Translations under genes and position numbers: made by a program
The notes under the pieces: generated by a model
Told to the model about the DNA's origin: nothing
Database searches by the model: none
Seen by the model: only the letters and a program-made list of their open reading frames with translations
Shown here: in pieces, positions 44,713-53,135 of the stretch
Position numbering within the stretch: the first letter of the stretch is position 1
Layout: each line of letters opens with the position of its first letter
Assembly (NCBI GenBank): GCA_002448305.1
Contig: DJWY01000025.1
Location: forward strand, 310,539-374,538
Direction: 5' to 3'
From: Selenomonadales bacterium UBA7018
GTDB taxonomy: Bacteria > Bacillota > Negativicutes > Selenomonadales > Selenomonadaceae
DNA length: 64,000 bases

Positions 44713-44797
44713 AAGCAATTAGGAATTTGGAATTATGAATTAGGAATTGATAGCGGATTTTAATTTCACATTCCTCATTCCTAATTCCTCATTGCAG
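44713..44797 (-). repeat. Inverted pair of ATTAGGAAT mini-repeats between atpH and atpA
   Basis: Two arms, 44713-44749 (GCAATTAGGAATTTGGAATT...) and about 44765-44797 (complement of GCAATGAGGAATTAGGAATG...), can fold into a ~34-bp imperfect hairpin. The right arm encodes the last residues and stop of atpH (AMRN-stop). Confidence 0.65.
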
Positions 44798-45317
44798 TTT
44801 GTAGAGCACGTAGACGACCCGCCGCCGAGCCGTCAATCAGCTTATCGCCGATTTTAACAATTAATCCGCCCAAAATCGCTGGGTCTTTATGCGGACGAAT
44901 TTTAATCTTGCGTTTCGTCAAGCTATTAAGTTTTTTGGTAAGCGCGTCTTGTTGTTTCTTGCTAAGGGGAAATGCGCTTGTCACGTCCGCGATTAAAATT
45001 CCCTGTTCCTTATTCTTAAGCGAAGTGAAAATGTCATAAATTTCGTTGTAGACGCCGATTCTTTTCTTGTCGACAAGGAGCATTAAGAAATTCATGACGG
45101 TTGCGGAAATTTCTTTGTCGAAAGCTTTGATAAGCAAATCTTTTTTCGCCTGTTGCGGGATAAGCGGATTTTGAAAAAATTTCACAGCCTCTGGAATGGA
45201 GAAAACATCTTCGCGGACTTTAGCTAAATCTTTGTCGTAGCCGTCAAGGTTATTTTCTTCCTTAGCAATCTCGAAAATCGCCGTAGCGTATTTGGAGGCA
45301 AGCTGGATATTAAGCAC
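44781..45317 (-). CDS. atpH: ATP synthase delta subunit
   Basis: 178 residues with the OSCP/delta signature: LASKYATAIFEIAKEEN at the N-terminus, FFQNPLIPQQAKKDLLIKAF, and the C-terminal PAILGGLIVKIGDKLIDGSAAGRLRALQ. It links the peripheral stalk to F1. The likely start is a GTG after AAAGGTGG. The C-terminal AMRN comes from a mini-repeat. The gap to atpF holds copy 3 of the dispersed element. Confidence 0.94.
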   Translation of the reverse strand: MLNIQLASKYATAIFEIAKEENNLDGYDKDLAKVREDVFSIPEAVKFFQNPLIPQQAKKDLLIKAFDKEISATVMNFLMLLVDKKRIGVYNEIYDIFTSLKNKEQGILIADVTSAFPLSKKQQDALTKKLNSLTKRKIKIRPHKDPAILGGLIVKIGDKLIDGSAAGRLRALQTAMRN

Positions 45318-45349
45318 CGAACCACCACCTTTTAAATCAAAATTACGAA

Positions 45350-45446
45350 ACTAGCGAAGCGCAGCGGAGCGTTCCGGCGCGGCGACAACGTTTAAATTAT
45401 CGGGCAGCAAATCGCGTCCGCTGTTTGTCCACTTTTCAAAAGTGGT
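45350..45446 (+). repeat. Dispersed ~95-bp intergenic element, copy 3
   Basis: Plus-strand orientation, opposite to the atp operon. It runs from ACTAGCGAAGCG to the terminal palindrome CCACTTTTCAAAAGTGG, which contains the atpF stop codon. Relative to copies 1 and 2 the hairpin shows CCAC/GTGG instead of CTAC/GTAG, a compensatory pair. Confidence 0.75.
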
Positions 45447-45936
45447 CTGCGAACATATCTTTGTTGAGACCGGAAATAAAATCGTTGACGAGCTTATCAT
45501 TTTCCTTAGTGTCAAGATTTTTGGAAACGACTTTGCTCGCCGCCGCCAAACTCAACGTGACAATCTGCGACTTCATTTCAGCAAAGGCGCGATTGCGTTC
45601 GCTTTCGATTTCGGCTTGCGCAGTTTGTTTCATGCGCTCAATTTCCCTGCGCGTTTCAGCAACTGCGGCATCGTGTTCTTGACGGGCAGTTTGATTAGCC
45701 TTTTCAACAATCTCCTGCGCTTTTTTATGCGCGTCGGCAAGTTGCGTTTTGTATTGCGCTAAGGTTTCTTCGGCGGCTTTTCTATCGGCTTCCGCCTTGT
45801 CGAGCGTGTCGCGAATTTTATCGGAGCGTTGTTGAAGTAGCCGCGCCACAGGTTTATAAGCAACCGCACGCAAGATAACGACTAAGATTAGAAAGTTGAG
45901 AATCTGCGCGATAATCGTTGCGTTAATTTCAATCAA
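45436..45936 (-). CDS. atpF: ATP synthase b subunit
   Basis: 166 residues; one N-terminal membrane helix (IIAQILNFLILVVILRAVAYKPV) and a long charged coiled coil (RKAAEETLAQYKTQLADAHKKA...). Peripheral-stalk subunit. The start is a TTG after AGAGGTGA. Its C-terminus (KDMFADHF) is read from the terminal palindrome of copy 3 of the dispersed element. Confidence 0.95.
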   Translation of the reverse strand: MIEINATIIAQILNFLILVVILRAVAYKPVARLLQQRSDKIRDTLDKAEADRKAAEETLAQYKTQLADAHKKAQEIVEKANQTARQEHDAAVAETRREIERMKQTAQAEIESERNRAFAEMKSQIVTLSLAAASKVVSKNLDTKENDKLVNDFISGLNKDMFADHF

Positions 45937-45988
45937 AACAAATCACCTCTTTAATTACGCATTATGCATTACGCATTGCGCATACGCA

Positions 45989-46237
45989 TTAGAGAAGCGG
46001 ATTTGCGTAGAGCATAATGAGCGCAACGACCGTAGCGATAATCGCCATAGCCTCAATCAAGCCGACGGAGATAAGCGTGTTGGTGAAAAGCGTATTTTTC
46101 GCTTCGGGTTGGCGCGTAATACCGTCGATAAATTTGCTAGTGACTAAGCCGTCACCGACGCCCGCGCCGATTGCCGCCAAGCCCATTGTAATACCTGCGC
46201 CCAAAAGTGCTGCTGCTACCATAATCGCATGTTCCAT
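45989..46237 (-). CDS. atpE: ATP synthase c subunit with a two-carboxylate-like ion site
   Basis: 82 residues, two membrane helices with the polar loop RQPEAK. The first helix carries GAGVGDG with Asp29 at the position that is Gln in Na+-type rings (GVGQG). The second has VGLIEAMAI with the ion-carrying Glu62, followed by Ala-Met instead of Ser-Thr. Na+-type c subunits usually have Gln/Glu plus Ser/Thr; Fusobacterium is known to have two carboxylates. The coupling ion here (H+ or Na+) is therefore uncertain. Confidence 0.96.
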   Translation of the reverse strand: MEHAIMVAAALLGAGITMGLAAIGAGVGDGLVTSKFIDGITRQPEAKNTLFTNTLISVGLIEAMAIIATVVALIMLYANPLL

Positions 46238-46277
46238 TTTTAAAAATCCTCCTCAATGTTATAAAAAAGTTCTTGAA

Positions 46278-46952
46278 TTACTCGGCATGGTCTTCCCTAA
46301 CCGCGTTGGCAAGGTAAGCCATGCTAAGCATTGTGAAAATAACCGCCTGCACGCAACTGATAAAAATACTGAACGCCAGCCAGCAAACAGAAGGTATCGG
46401 CATCCAAATCGGCATCAGCTTGAGCAGAACGATAATTAGAATTTCGCCCGCGAGAATATTTCCGAATAGACGGAAAGCAAGCGTTATCGGCTTTGCAATT
46501 TCTTCAATCATGTTGATTATGACGAAGACCGGCGTTGGTTGGAAAAAGTGCGCGATATAATGACCGCCCTTAAAATAAAGTCCAAGACAATGAACGATAA
46601 CGACAACCATTAGCGCAAGTCCTAACGTCGTATTTAAATCGTTAGTTGGCGACGCCATTAAAGGCACCAGCCCAATTAAATTACTGGCTAGCAAAAACAT
46701 AAACAGCCCGACGATTAGCGGCGCAAGCATTCTGCCGCGTTTGCCCATCATTGCATCAATCTGACTGTGTAGCCATTCGATTATCATCTCAACGAAAATT
46801 TGCCAGCCTTGCGGGACAGCTTTTAAATTCCTTGTGGCAAGACACGCGACGATTATCACGATTGCCATTGCTAGCCATGTCATTTTTAGCGTCTCAATGT
46901 TGAACGTCAAGCCGAGAAAATTTACCGTCTCGCGGACACCAATTTCATGCAT
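46278..46952 (-). CDS. atpB: ATP synthase a subunit
   Basis: 224 residues, 5-6 membrane helices. The essential Arg is in PITLAFRLFGNILAGEI; EIGVRETVNFLGLTFNIETL at the N-terminus. Forms the ion half-channels against the c ring. It follows atpI after about 108 nt and precedes atpE. Confidence 0.96.
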   Translation of the reverse strand: MHEIGVRETVNFLGLTFNIETLKMTWLAMAIVIIVACLATRNLKAVPQGWQIFVEMIIEWLHSQIDAMMGKRGRMLAPLIVGLFMFLLASNLIGLVPLMASPTNDLNTTLGLALMVVVIVHCLGLYFKGGHYIAHFFQPTPVFVIINMIEEIAKPITLAFRLFGNILAGEILIIVLLKLMPIWMPIPSVCWLAFSIFISCVQAVIFTMLSMAYLANAVREDHAE

Positions 46953-47060
46953 TCAAATCTCACCTCCTCTGTAAAAAATTTTCGGGACAATGACACCCCC
47001 TTTATCTCATGCGCAATCATATCACGCGCAGATTTTTTTGCTGTGATAAATGTTTCCGGA

Positions 47061-47462
47061 CTAAAATTTTCTTTTCAGTTCGGAGCGAGCCAGGATAAAC
47101 AGCGCGGCGAAGTAGAAGACGCCGAAACAAACTGCCGTTGACAAGAAAAGTTCTGTGGAAATGTGAACGGCAACCGCCAAAACTGCGAAAACCATTCCGA
47201 GCCGCAAGAGCAATCCGATTAACATAATTTTTTTAGCTTGCGTAGCAGGAGCATTCATTGCGGTTTCAAGTCGAGCGGCGGTCGATAGGAAATAAAAAAA
47301 ATTTAACAGCGCACTTATCAGAACTGCTCCGCATAATTTGAGCTGTCCTGCCGAAATCAGTTGCAATGATAAGACTGCCGCTATTGCCAAGAATATTTTC
47401 CAATTTTGGGCGAAAACGCCTAGTACCTGTCTCATGTTTAAAAACTTCGACGCAATAATCAT
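47061..47462 (-). CDS. atpI: ATP synthase subunit I (AtpI)
   Basis: 133 residues with four hydrophobic segments (IFLAIAAVLSLQLI, CGAVLISALLNFFYFL, IMLIGLLLRLGMVFAVLAVAV, LFLSTAVCFGVFYFAALFIL). Size, topology and position at the head of the atp operon fit AtpI, the c-ring assembly helper. Start ATG 47462 after AAAGGG; an ATG nine codons in is an alternative. The assignment is mostly from context. Confidence 0.8.
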   Translation of the reverse strand: MIIASKFLNMRQVLGVFAQNWKIFLAIAAVLSLQLISAGQLKLCGAVLISALLNFFYFLSTAARLETAMNAPATQAKKIMLIGLLLRLGMVFAVLAVAVHISTELFLSTAVCFGVFYFAALFILARSELKRKF

Positions 47463-47493
47463 TTTCCCTTTTATAATCGGAAATTTTTATGAT

Positions 47494-47528
47494 AAAAAAG
47501 ACCTGCGCAAATTTCTCTGCACAGGTCA
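47494..47528 (-). terminator. Intrinsic terminator of the giant RTX-like gene
   Basis: Minus strand GACCTGTGC / GCGCAGGTC with a short loop, followed by TTTTTT, about 40 nt after the stop codon and just before the atp operon. Confidence 0.7.
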
Positions 47529-47568
47529 AAGCCACTGTCAATTTTATTTATGTCAGTTTCAATGTCGG

Positions 47569-50500
47569 TTAATTTGTGCCGCCACCACTATTGCTTGGTT
47601 TTAACTTTTCAAACGTGCCTGAAACCTTAGTAGCGACGCCCGCATTAATCAAGTTGGACGAGTAGCCCAAATCGATTACAGCATAATCGCTTACCTGAGA
47701 TTTCGAGACCTTGCTTACAGTAGTGATTAAAGCACCTTGAGCATAGCTTTCGCCGCTGGCGTCCGTGCCTGCCGCTTCTGCAAACCAGTAGTAGGTGTTG
47801 TTCGCCTTGATAAGCGTTGAGTTCGGGTCGAAATTGCCTTGAGTTTTGTTGACGCCCGTGTAAGTTGCGGAACTGTTGATTTTGAACGAGCCGATATTAG
47901 CGGAATTTTTCCTGCCGTTATTCATATCAAATTCAATAGCACCGCTATCGACTGTAATTTTGGTTATCGTGCCGCCCGCGATTTTAAGCTTATCTTTCGT
48001 GAAGTCGAAGTCAGCGATAGTTGTGTTGCCGCTGTCGCCTTTTGCATAGAAGAAAACATCATTGCCGGAGCCGCCGATTAAATTATCATTGCCGCCGCCG
48101 CCTTTAAAGTTTGTCTTCTTCGTGCCGCCCGCTAGCGTTTCAGCGTCCGATGTCCCTTTGAATGTCAAATTCTTCTTGACCAAAGAGCCGTCAACGTTAT
48201 TAACGCCGCTGTTCTTCAACCTGTAAGAGCCGCTAAATTCGCTCGTCAAGCTTGCATTGGAGCCGCTTATTACCGCGTTTTTCGCATAAGTATATTTTGG
48301 AGTGTCGCTGATATCAAGCGCACTACCTAAAGTTGAGCCTTTTGCGGGCTTAATCGTCAACGAGTTCTTGTTCGAGAACTTGAATTTAATCGAACGACTA
48401 CCGGCACTAATCTTGGAATTCAAAAGGTTATCCTTAAAGCTACCGAGCGAAATTTGGTCATTGGAGCTGTAGTTTTGGATAATGTCCTTGCCCGCAGTGT
48501 AAACGAAAGTATCAGCCGCGGCCGTGCTGCCGATAAGCTTATCATTTTTCGCGCCGCCTGTCAGACTGATATTGCCATTAGATGCGCTCGCGTCAAGCGT
48601 CGTCTTATTTTTGCCGCCCGCCGTTATTGCAATACTGGACGCGCCGTCCGCTACGAAAATTTTCTTAACGCTATTATCATCCGAAGCATTATAAGTTCCG
48701 GAATATACAGTTGCTGCTGTCGGACGTTTTTCTTTATTGAGAATGACGCCGTCCTTTTTGAAGACCATTTTTGTAAAGGAATTGCGCTTGCTTTCCGCAT
48801 GGTGCAACAAGACTTCCTTTTCCTTCATGTCATTAAGAACAACAACTTCGCCAGTGCCCAAGCCGCTAAGCGAAACGTTTGTATTATCAGTTCCGACAGT
48901 AAATCCGGTAAGTGCCGCCGTGTTGAGGTTGAGTCTGTCTTTGCCCGCTTCGTAGCCGCTGATTGTGACGTTGCCGCCGTTGTACTCGAATTGGTCTTTC
49001 TTCTTGTTATTTCCGGCGAAAGTATAAGAACTACCGCTCTCAACAGAAGCCCCAATTAGCGTTACGCTTTGTTTTGCGACGTCAGCCGCACTAACCGACG
49101 CAATTCCGCCGCTTACACTGTAAAGCGTATCCGTCAAATCGATTTTGCCCTTTGCGCTTGAGAACAAGTCAAGTCTATTGCCGCCGCTTCCAAGACTGAC
49201 AACGCCGTCTTTAGTGAGGAAGCCGTTATCGTCACTTAGCGAAACTCTGCCGATTTCGTCGCCGTCGCTGTTGAAGGTGAGCACGTCGGATTTGCTGGTA
49301 TTGAAGGTGAACGCTAAGCGGGTATCGCCTTTGCTAGATTTTGCCTTAGAAATTTCACCAAGCCGCTTCGCTGTAATATCCAACTTGTCGTTGCCCGCAA
49401 CAAAGCCGCTGACCGTGTCTTTGCCTTCGGTATATTTGAAAACAAAAGTTTTACCAGAATCTCTTTCGGTCACGTCGAGTTTATCATTGCCCGCGCCGCC
49501 GAAGAGCGTACCGCCTTGCTTGCTTCCGAATATAACGTTGTTATTGTCGTTGCCCGAAATGGAAACGCCATTAGCACGCGTGACATTTACCGCGTTAATC
49601 GTATTGTAAGTGCCCGCCGAGAAAATTGAATCCGCAAAGCCGGAAGTCAACGTTATAACTTCGTCGTTGCGTGCGATTCTGTCTTTCTTGTAAACGTAGA
49701 GATTTTTCCCGCTTTGAACCGAAACGCCATTTTCAACAGTTGCGCCGCCCTCGAAAGTCAGACTGTCGCCGGTACCAAAGCCCAATTTAATATCATTTTC
49801 GGTAAAAGCGAAGTCCGCAGTTTCGAGATTTGCGGCGTTGCCTCTCACGGTTACTAAATCTTTGCCGTGATAGCCCTTGATTTTATCATCGCCTTCGGTG
49901 TAGACGAACAGGTTATAACCCTCGCCGCCGACTAAAGAATCATCGCCTGCGCCGCCTTCAAATCTCAAGCTTGCCGTGCTCGCACCGCCAGCAATAGCCA
50001 TAAGCGTATCGTTGCCTTCGCCGCCTTCGAGCGTGCCGCCGCCTACGCTGCTCGCAACTATGAAATTAGGATTGTCGTTGCCGGTAATGCGGATTGCGCT
50101 GTTGACTCTTGCGCCGTTAATCGTCTTGTAATCTGCATTAGCGGTAGCCGCGCCGTTGAAACGCCCGCTGTAACCTGTGCCAAGCGATATGCCTTCGCCT
50201 TCAATCGCCATGTAATTCAGATTGCCGCCGGTGTTGCCTTCGTAGGTATAAACTTTGTCGCCTTTGACAAGAGAAACTTTTGACGTATTGCGGAAAGTCA
50301 GCTTGTTCTTGTCATCATCGCCAAAAGTGAAAATGAAGTTGCTACCGCCGAAAGTCGCCTTAGTAAAATCAATCGGAGGCGTAAAATCGCCCGTAATGCT
50401 GACAGCATCAGTACCGTGTTCATAGTTTCTGATTTCGTCATTGCCTGCCGAATAATAGAAGGTATCGATACCGTCGCCGCCGTCTAACGTGTCGTCATTT

Positions 50501-52851
50501 GCGCCGCCGTCAAGCGTCGTGCGTCTGTCGCCAGCCTTGATTGAATCCTTACCTTTGCCGCCGATAATGTAAGCAAGGCGATTGTCCGTCGCGTCGACTA
50601 CTACGCCAAGTGATTCTAAAGTGCCAGTACCACTCGCCGTCGTGAGCGAAACTATATCGCTACCGATAAAGCCCGTGCCCGTGATTTTAACGCCCGTCGT
50701 CATAGGTCTAATTGAAGCCGCACTGCCAACAACAGTTTGTTGCGCTAAGTAACGACCTTTCTTGGCGTCGCCTTCCTCGCCGCCGTCCCATGCGTAATTT
50801 TTTTTATCGGCGGAATAGGGAATACCAAAGAGCTTGTTAGTACCGTCGTATTTAAGGTAAACAGAATCGGTAGCAGTACCCAAAGTTACGGCAAGCAGAG
50901 AAGTAGCAGTATCTCCGGCTAACATGTAGTGATGAATATATTTACCATTTGCGTCAGAAGTCAACGACCAACCATTTTTCGTGCTTTCAGTAACTGTTCC
51001 GTCCGAACTGATTTCAACGCCAGCCACTTTATACTCTTTGGCACTTGTTGTATCGGAAATTTTGCCGCCCATAACTTTAAGGTTCGTTGTAGCGTCGGTT
51101 GGGGTAGATTCGCCTTCGTTACCTACTTCGACGACCTTAACAGTACCAGTGGTGGTGCCGCCCGCCACAATAACAGTTGCTTTTTGAGTATTTTCGTCAG
51201 CGTCTGCAATTTTAGAGACGCTAACGTTGCCGTTGAGGTTACCGTCATTAACTGTAATGAAAACATTGCAGTTATCGGCTAAAACGGCGTTACCGGACTT
51301 TTTAGTATCACCAGTAACGACTGCTTTTGTCGATTTAAGATTACCGCCGTCGATTGTTGCTGTGATTTTATTATTATCCTTATCTGTATTACCTTGCGGA
51401 TTGGAAACAGCCAGCGCGTTCGGTCCCGAAACATTGGTGTTATTGCCGCTTATGTTAACAGTTACTGGGCGATTAGTTTTGTTATTTGTTCCATGCTGAG
51501 CAATGCCGATTGCCGCACCAAATGTTGCTGTACCAGAATCAGCCGAATGAGTTGTATATGATGTAGCCGTACTTGTGATAGTGCCGCCCGTGACTTCGAG
51601 GTCGCCCGAACGCATTTCGACGCCCGTGCCGCCAGAAGTGATTTTTGCGTTGCCCTCAATGGTAAGCTTAGTAGTACCGCCAACGTAAACGGCTGAAGGA
51701 CTGCCAGCATAATCACCATTGTTCTTCTTCAGAAGGTTAGTTTCGTTGTTTCTGAATTCAACGACCGCGTTGCCGCTGATTGTAACGCTAAGTTGTTCTG
51801 TGCCTTCTTTTTGCACAAAGTTACCAGCGACTTGGATTGCGGGCAGGTTTGAATTCTTTGTTGACGTTACTTTAGTACTATCGAACGCGCTTGGAATATC
51901 GGTGTCCTTTAATTCAGTACCCTCGAAATTTGCGCCGCTTATGAGCTGAGCGTCGCCCATCACGCTGAGAATATGTCCGCCTAAGCCATTATTACCTAAA
52001 TAAACGACACTGGACATATAACTTTGCAACTTAGATTTGCCGCTTATGCTAATGTTACTTTTATTGCCGCCCGAAACGCAAGAGGTGTTACTTAGAATAG
52101 TTCCGCCAGTCATGTTAAATGTGGCACCTTTTGCGTTACCTGTACTGTTCGCACCACTCGTCGCGCTACCGACGCAGATAACAGGTGTGTTGTATTTGTA
52201 GCCTGAGCTATTTTCGCTGGCTGCTGCATCATTGTATCTGACTTTTTTTTGCGCCTTGACTATGTTTTCATTATCAGTTTCAGTTCCAACAATGTCGAGG
52301 GTATGAAGTATCTTGCCGCCGGTTGCGCTGTCGGTGATTTCAAAGGTATGGTCGCCGTCAGCAATCACAAAAGCGGAGCCAAAGTCTTCTTTCGTCAAAG
52401 TTTGTCCGTTAAGGTCAAGCGTGACGCTTTTGTCAGCTGGAATTGTTATTGTTCCATGATTATTTTCGTTGGTTCCAGCAGGCATTGTAAAGCTGCCCAA
52501 AAGCTTAATCGCGGTTGCGTTCGCTAAATTTTCGCTCGTGAAGTCGGAAACTGCGCCGTATTTAGTCTCTCCGCCGATTACGCAAGAGAAAACAGACTTA
52601 TTGTCGCCTTCTGTTACTTGAGTGTCCGACAGTTCATTATTTGCTTGTGCGGGTTCGCTTGCGGGCGGGTCATCGAAACGCTGGAGGTCGAAGACAAACG
52701 CGGCTTCGGAACGCGGTGTGGGGGGGGTGTAGCTTTGCTGTATAAAAAAAGTCTTCCTTCCATAGATTTTTATACTCCTTTCATCAATTAATTTCCCGAT
52801 GCCGAGCAGTTCTTCCGCAAAAAAGTTTTCGCCGAGCCATTGTGGGGGCAA
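47569..52851 (-). CDS. Giant RTX-like/beta-helix surface protein with a C8 tract at its start
   Basis: 1760 codons open. No classical signal peptide; the region FVFDLQRFDDPP near residue 55 looks like the true N-terminal zone. Residues ~100-620 are Thr/Gly/Asn-rich beta-helix-like (DKSVTLDLNGQTL). After that come repeated modules with Ca2+-binding RTX motifs (GGKGKDSI, LDGGANDDTLDGGDGIDTF, GGEGNDTL, GGAGNDKL, GGGGNDNLIGGSGNDVF), each followed by a Y..G.D.I.GY-type segment. Type I secretion is likely. The frame opens at a TTG (52851) without an SD. The only good start, ATG 52763 with AAGGAGT, is out of frame through CCCCCCCC (52720-52727). One more C would join them. Confidence 0.75.
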   Translation of the reverse strand: MPPQWLGENFFAEELLGIGKLIDERSIKIYGRKTFFIQQSYTPPTPRSEAAFVFDLQRFDDPPASEPAQANNELSDTQVTEGDNKSVFSCVIGGETKYGAVSDFTSENLANATAIKLLGSFTMPAGTNENNHGTITIPADKSVTLDLNGQTLTKEDFGSAFVIADGDHTFEITDSATGGKILHTLDIVGTETDNENIVKAQKKVRYNDAAASENSSGYKYNTPVICVGSATSGANSTGNAKGATFNMTGGTILSNTSCVSGGNKSNISISGKSKLQSYMSSVVYLGNNGLGGHILSVMGDAQLISGANFEGTELKDTDIPSAFDSTKVTSTKNSNLPAIQVAGNFVQKEGTEQLSVTISGNAVVEFRNNETNLLKKNNGDYAGSPSAVYVGGTTKLTIEGNAKITSGGTGVEMRSGDLEVTGGTITSTATSYTTHSADSGTATFGAAIGIAQHGTNNKTNRPVTVNISGNNTNVSGPNALAVSNPQGNTDKDNNKITATIDGGNLKSTKAVVTGDTKKSGNAVLADNCNVFITVNDGNLNGNVSVSKIADADENTQKATVIVAGGTTTGTVKVVEVGNEGESTPTDATTNLKVMGGKISDTTSAKEYKVAGVEISSDGTVTESTKNGWSLTSDANGKYIHHYMLAGDTATSLLAVTLGTATDSVYLKYDGTNKLFGIPYSADKKNYAWDGGEEGDAKKGRYLAQQTVVGSAASIRPMTTGVKITGTGFIGSDIVSLTTASGTGTLESLGVVVDATDNRLAYIIGGKGKDSIKAGDRRTTLDGGANDDTLDGGDGIDTFYYSAGNDEIRNYEHGTDAVSITGDFTPPIDFTKATFGGSNFIFTFGDDDKNKLTFRNTSKVSLVKGDKVYTYEGNTGGNLNYMAIEGEGISLGTGYSGRFNGAATANADYKTINGARVNSAIRITGNDNPNFIVASSVGGGTLEGGEGNDTLMAIAGGASTASLRFEGGAGDDSLVGGEGYNLFVYTEGDDKIKGYHGKDLVTVRGNAANLETADFAFTENDIKLGFGTGDSLTFEGGATVENGVSVQSGKNLYVYKKDRIARNDEVITLTSGFADSIFSAGTYNTINAVNVTRANGVSISGNDNNNVIFGSKQGGTLFGGAGNDKLDVTERDSGKTFVFKYTEGKDTVSGFVAGNDKLDITAKRLGEISKAKSSKGDTRLAFTFNTSKSDVLTFNSDGDEIGRVSLSDDNGFLTKDGVVSLGSGGNRLDLFSSAKGKIDLTDTLYSVSGGIASVSAADVAKQSVTLIGASVESGSSYTFAGNNKKKDQFEYNGGNVTISGYEAGKDRLNLNTAALTGFTVGTDNTNVSLSGLGTGEVVVLNDMKEKEVLLHHAESKRNSFTKMVFKKDGVILNKEKRPTAATVYSGTYNASDDNSVKKIFVADGASSIAITAGGKNKTTLDASASNGNISLTGGAKNDKLIGSTAAADTFVYTAGKDIIQNYSSNDQISLGSFKDNLLNSKISAGSRSIKFKFSNKNSLTIKPAKGSTLGSALDISDTPKYTYAKNAVISGSNASLTSEFSGSYRLKNSGVNNVDGSLVKKNLTFKGTSDAETLAGGTKKTNFKGGGGNDNLIGGSGNDVFFYAKGDSGNTTIADFDFTKDKLKIAGGTITKITVDSGAIEFDMNNGRKNSANIGSFKINSSATYTGVNKTQGNFDPNSTLIKANNTYYWFAEAAGTDASGESYAQGALITTVSKVSKSQVSDYAVIDLGYSSNLINAGVATKVSGTFEKLKPSNSGGGTN
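52720..52727 (-). repeat. C8 homopolymer tract in the start region of the RTX-like gene
   Basis: Eight consecutive C on the coding strand, 12 codons after ATG 52763. At this length the ATG frame stops after about 50 codons; nine C would connect it with the 1700-codon frame. Confidence 0.8.
52774..52780 (-). promoter_or_regulatory. Ribosome binding site that decides the RTX-like gene start
   Basis: AAGGAGT 10 nt before ATG 52763. It is the only convincing SD near the beginning of the large frame. Confidence 0.6.
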
Positions 52852-53135
52852 TGTGCACTTTGAAAATTTTTCTAAGTCAATCTGCGTCGGCGTTTGTGAA
52901 ACGGTGTCGCTAGCTTGCTCAACTGCGACCTTTCGAGACGATTTCTTATCAACCCCCTTTTAAAGTTTCAATATGGGTTCGACTCGCACGTTTAGTTTAA
53001 ATTTTTTCCTATTCTTTGTCAATCACTTGCGCATTAAAATTTTCTGAAACTATTTCGCGCTGTGCACGGGTGAAAAATTCCCTCTTTCCTGCTAAAATGT
53101 TCCCTAACTCTATACGAAAGGTTGATTTTGTAAAC
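52852..53135. other. Region between the RTX-like gene and the first tnpB relic
   Basis: About 280 nt. The large frame extends upstream to a stop near 52961 (KGVDKKSSRK..., no start codon), so this strip might once have coded. A GGGTTCGACTC string at 52974 resembles a tRNA T arm but the rest of a tRNA is absent. Otherwise AT-rich; it probably contains the promoter of the RTX-like gene, which I cannot place with confidence. Confidence 0.4.

Noticed and set aside
45950..45985. ACGCATT-rich stretch between atpF and atpE as a regulatory array
   Set aside because: It is short and irregular; it resembles the mini-repeat family but too loosely to call separately.
48454..49609. Long plus-strand frames (201 and 154 codons) opposite the RTX-like gene
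   Set aside because: They are antisense shadows of a repetitive gene with biased composition; no SD or recognisable motifs.
47569..52763. Reading the repeated GG.G.D motifs as a CRISPR or satellite array
   Set aside because: The repeats are at protein level, of varying length, and in one long coding frame.
52970..52992. GGGTTCGACTC string resembling a tRNA T arm
   Set aside because: The flanking bases do not pair as a T stem and no acceptor, anticodon or D arm is present.
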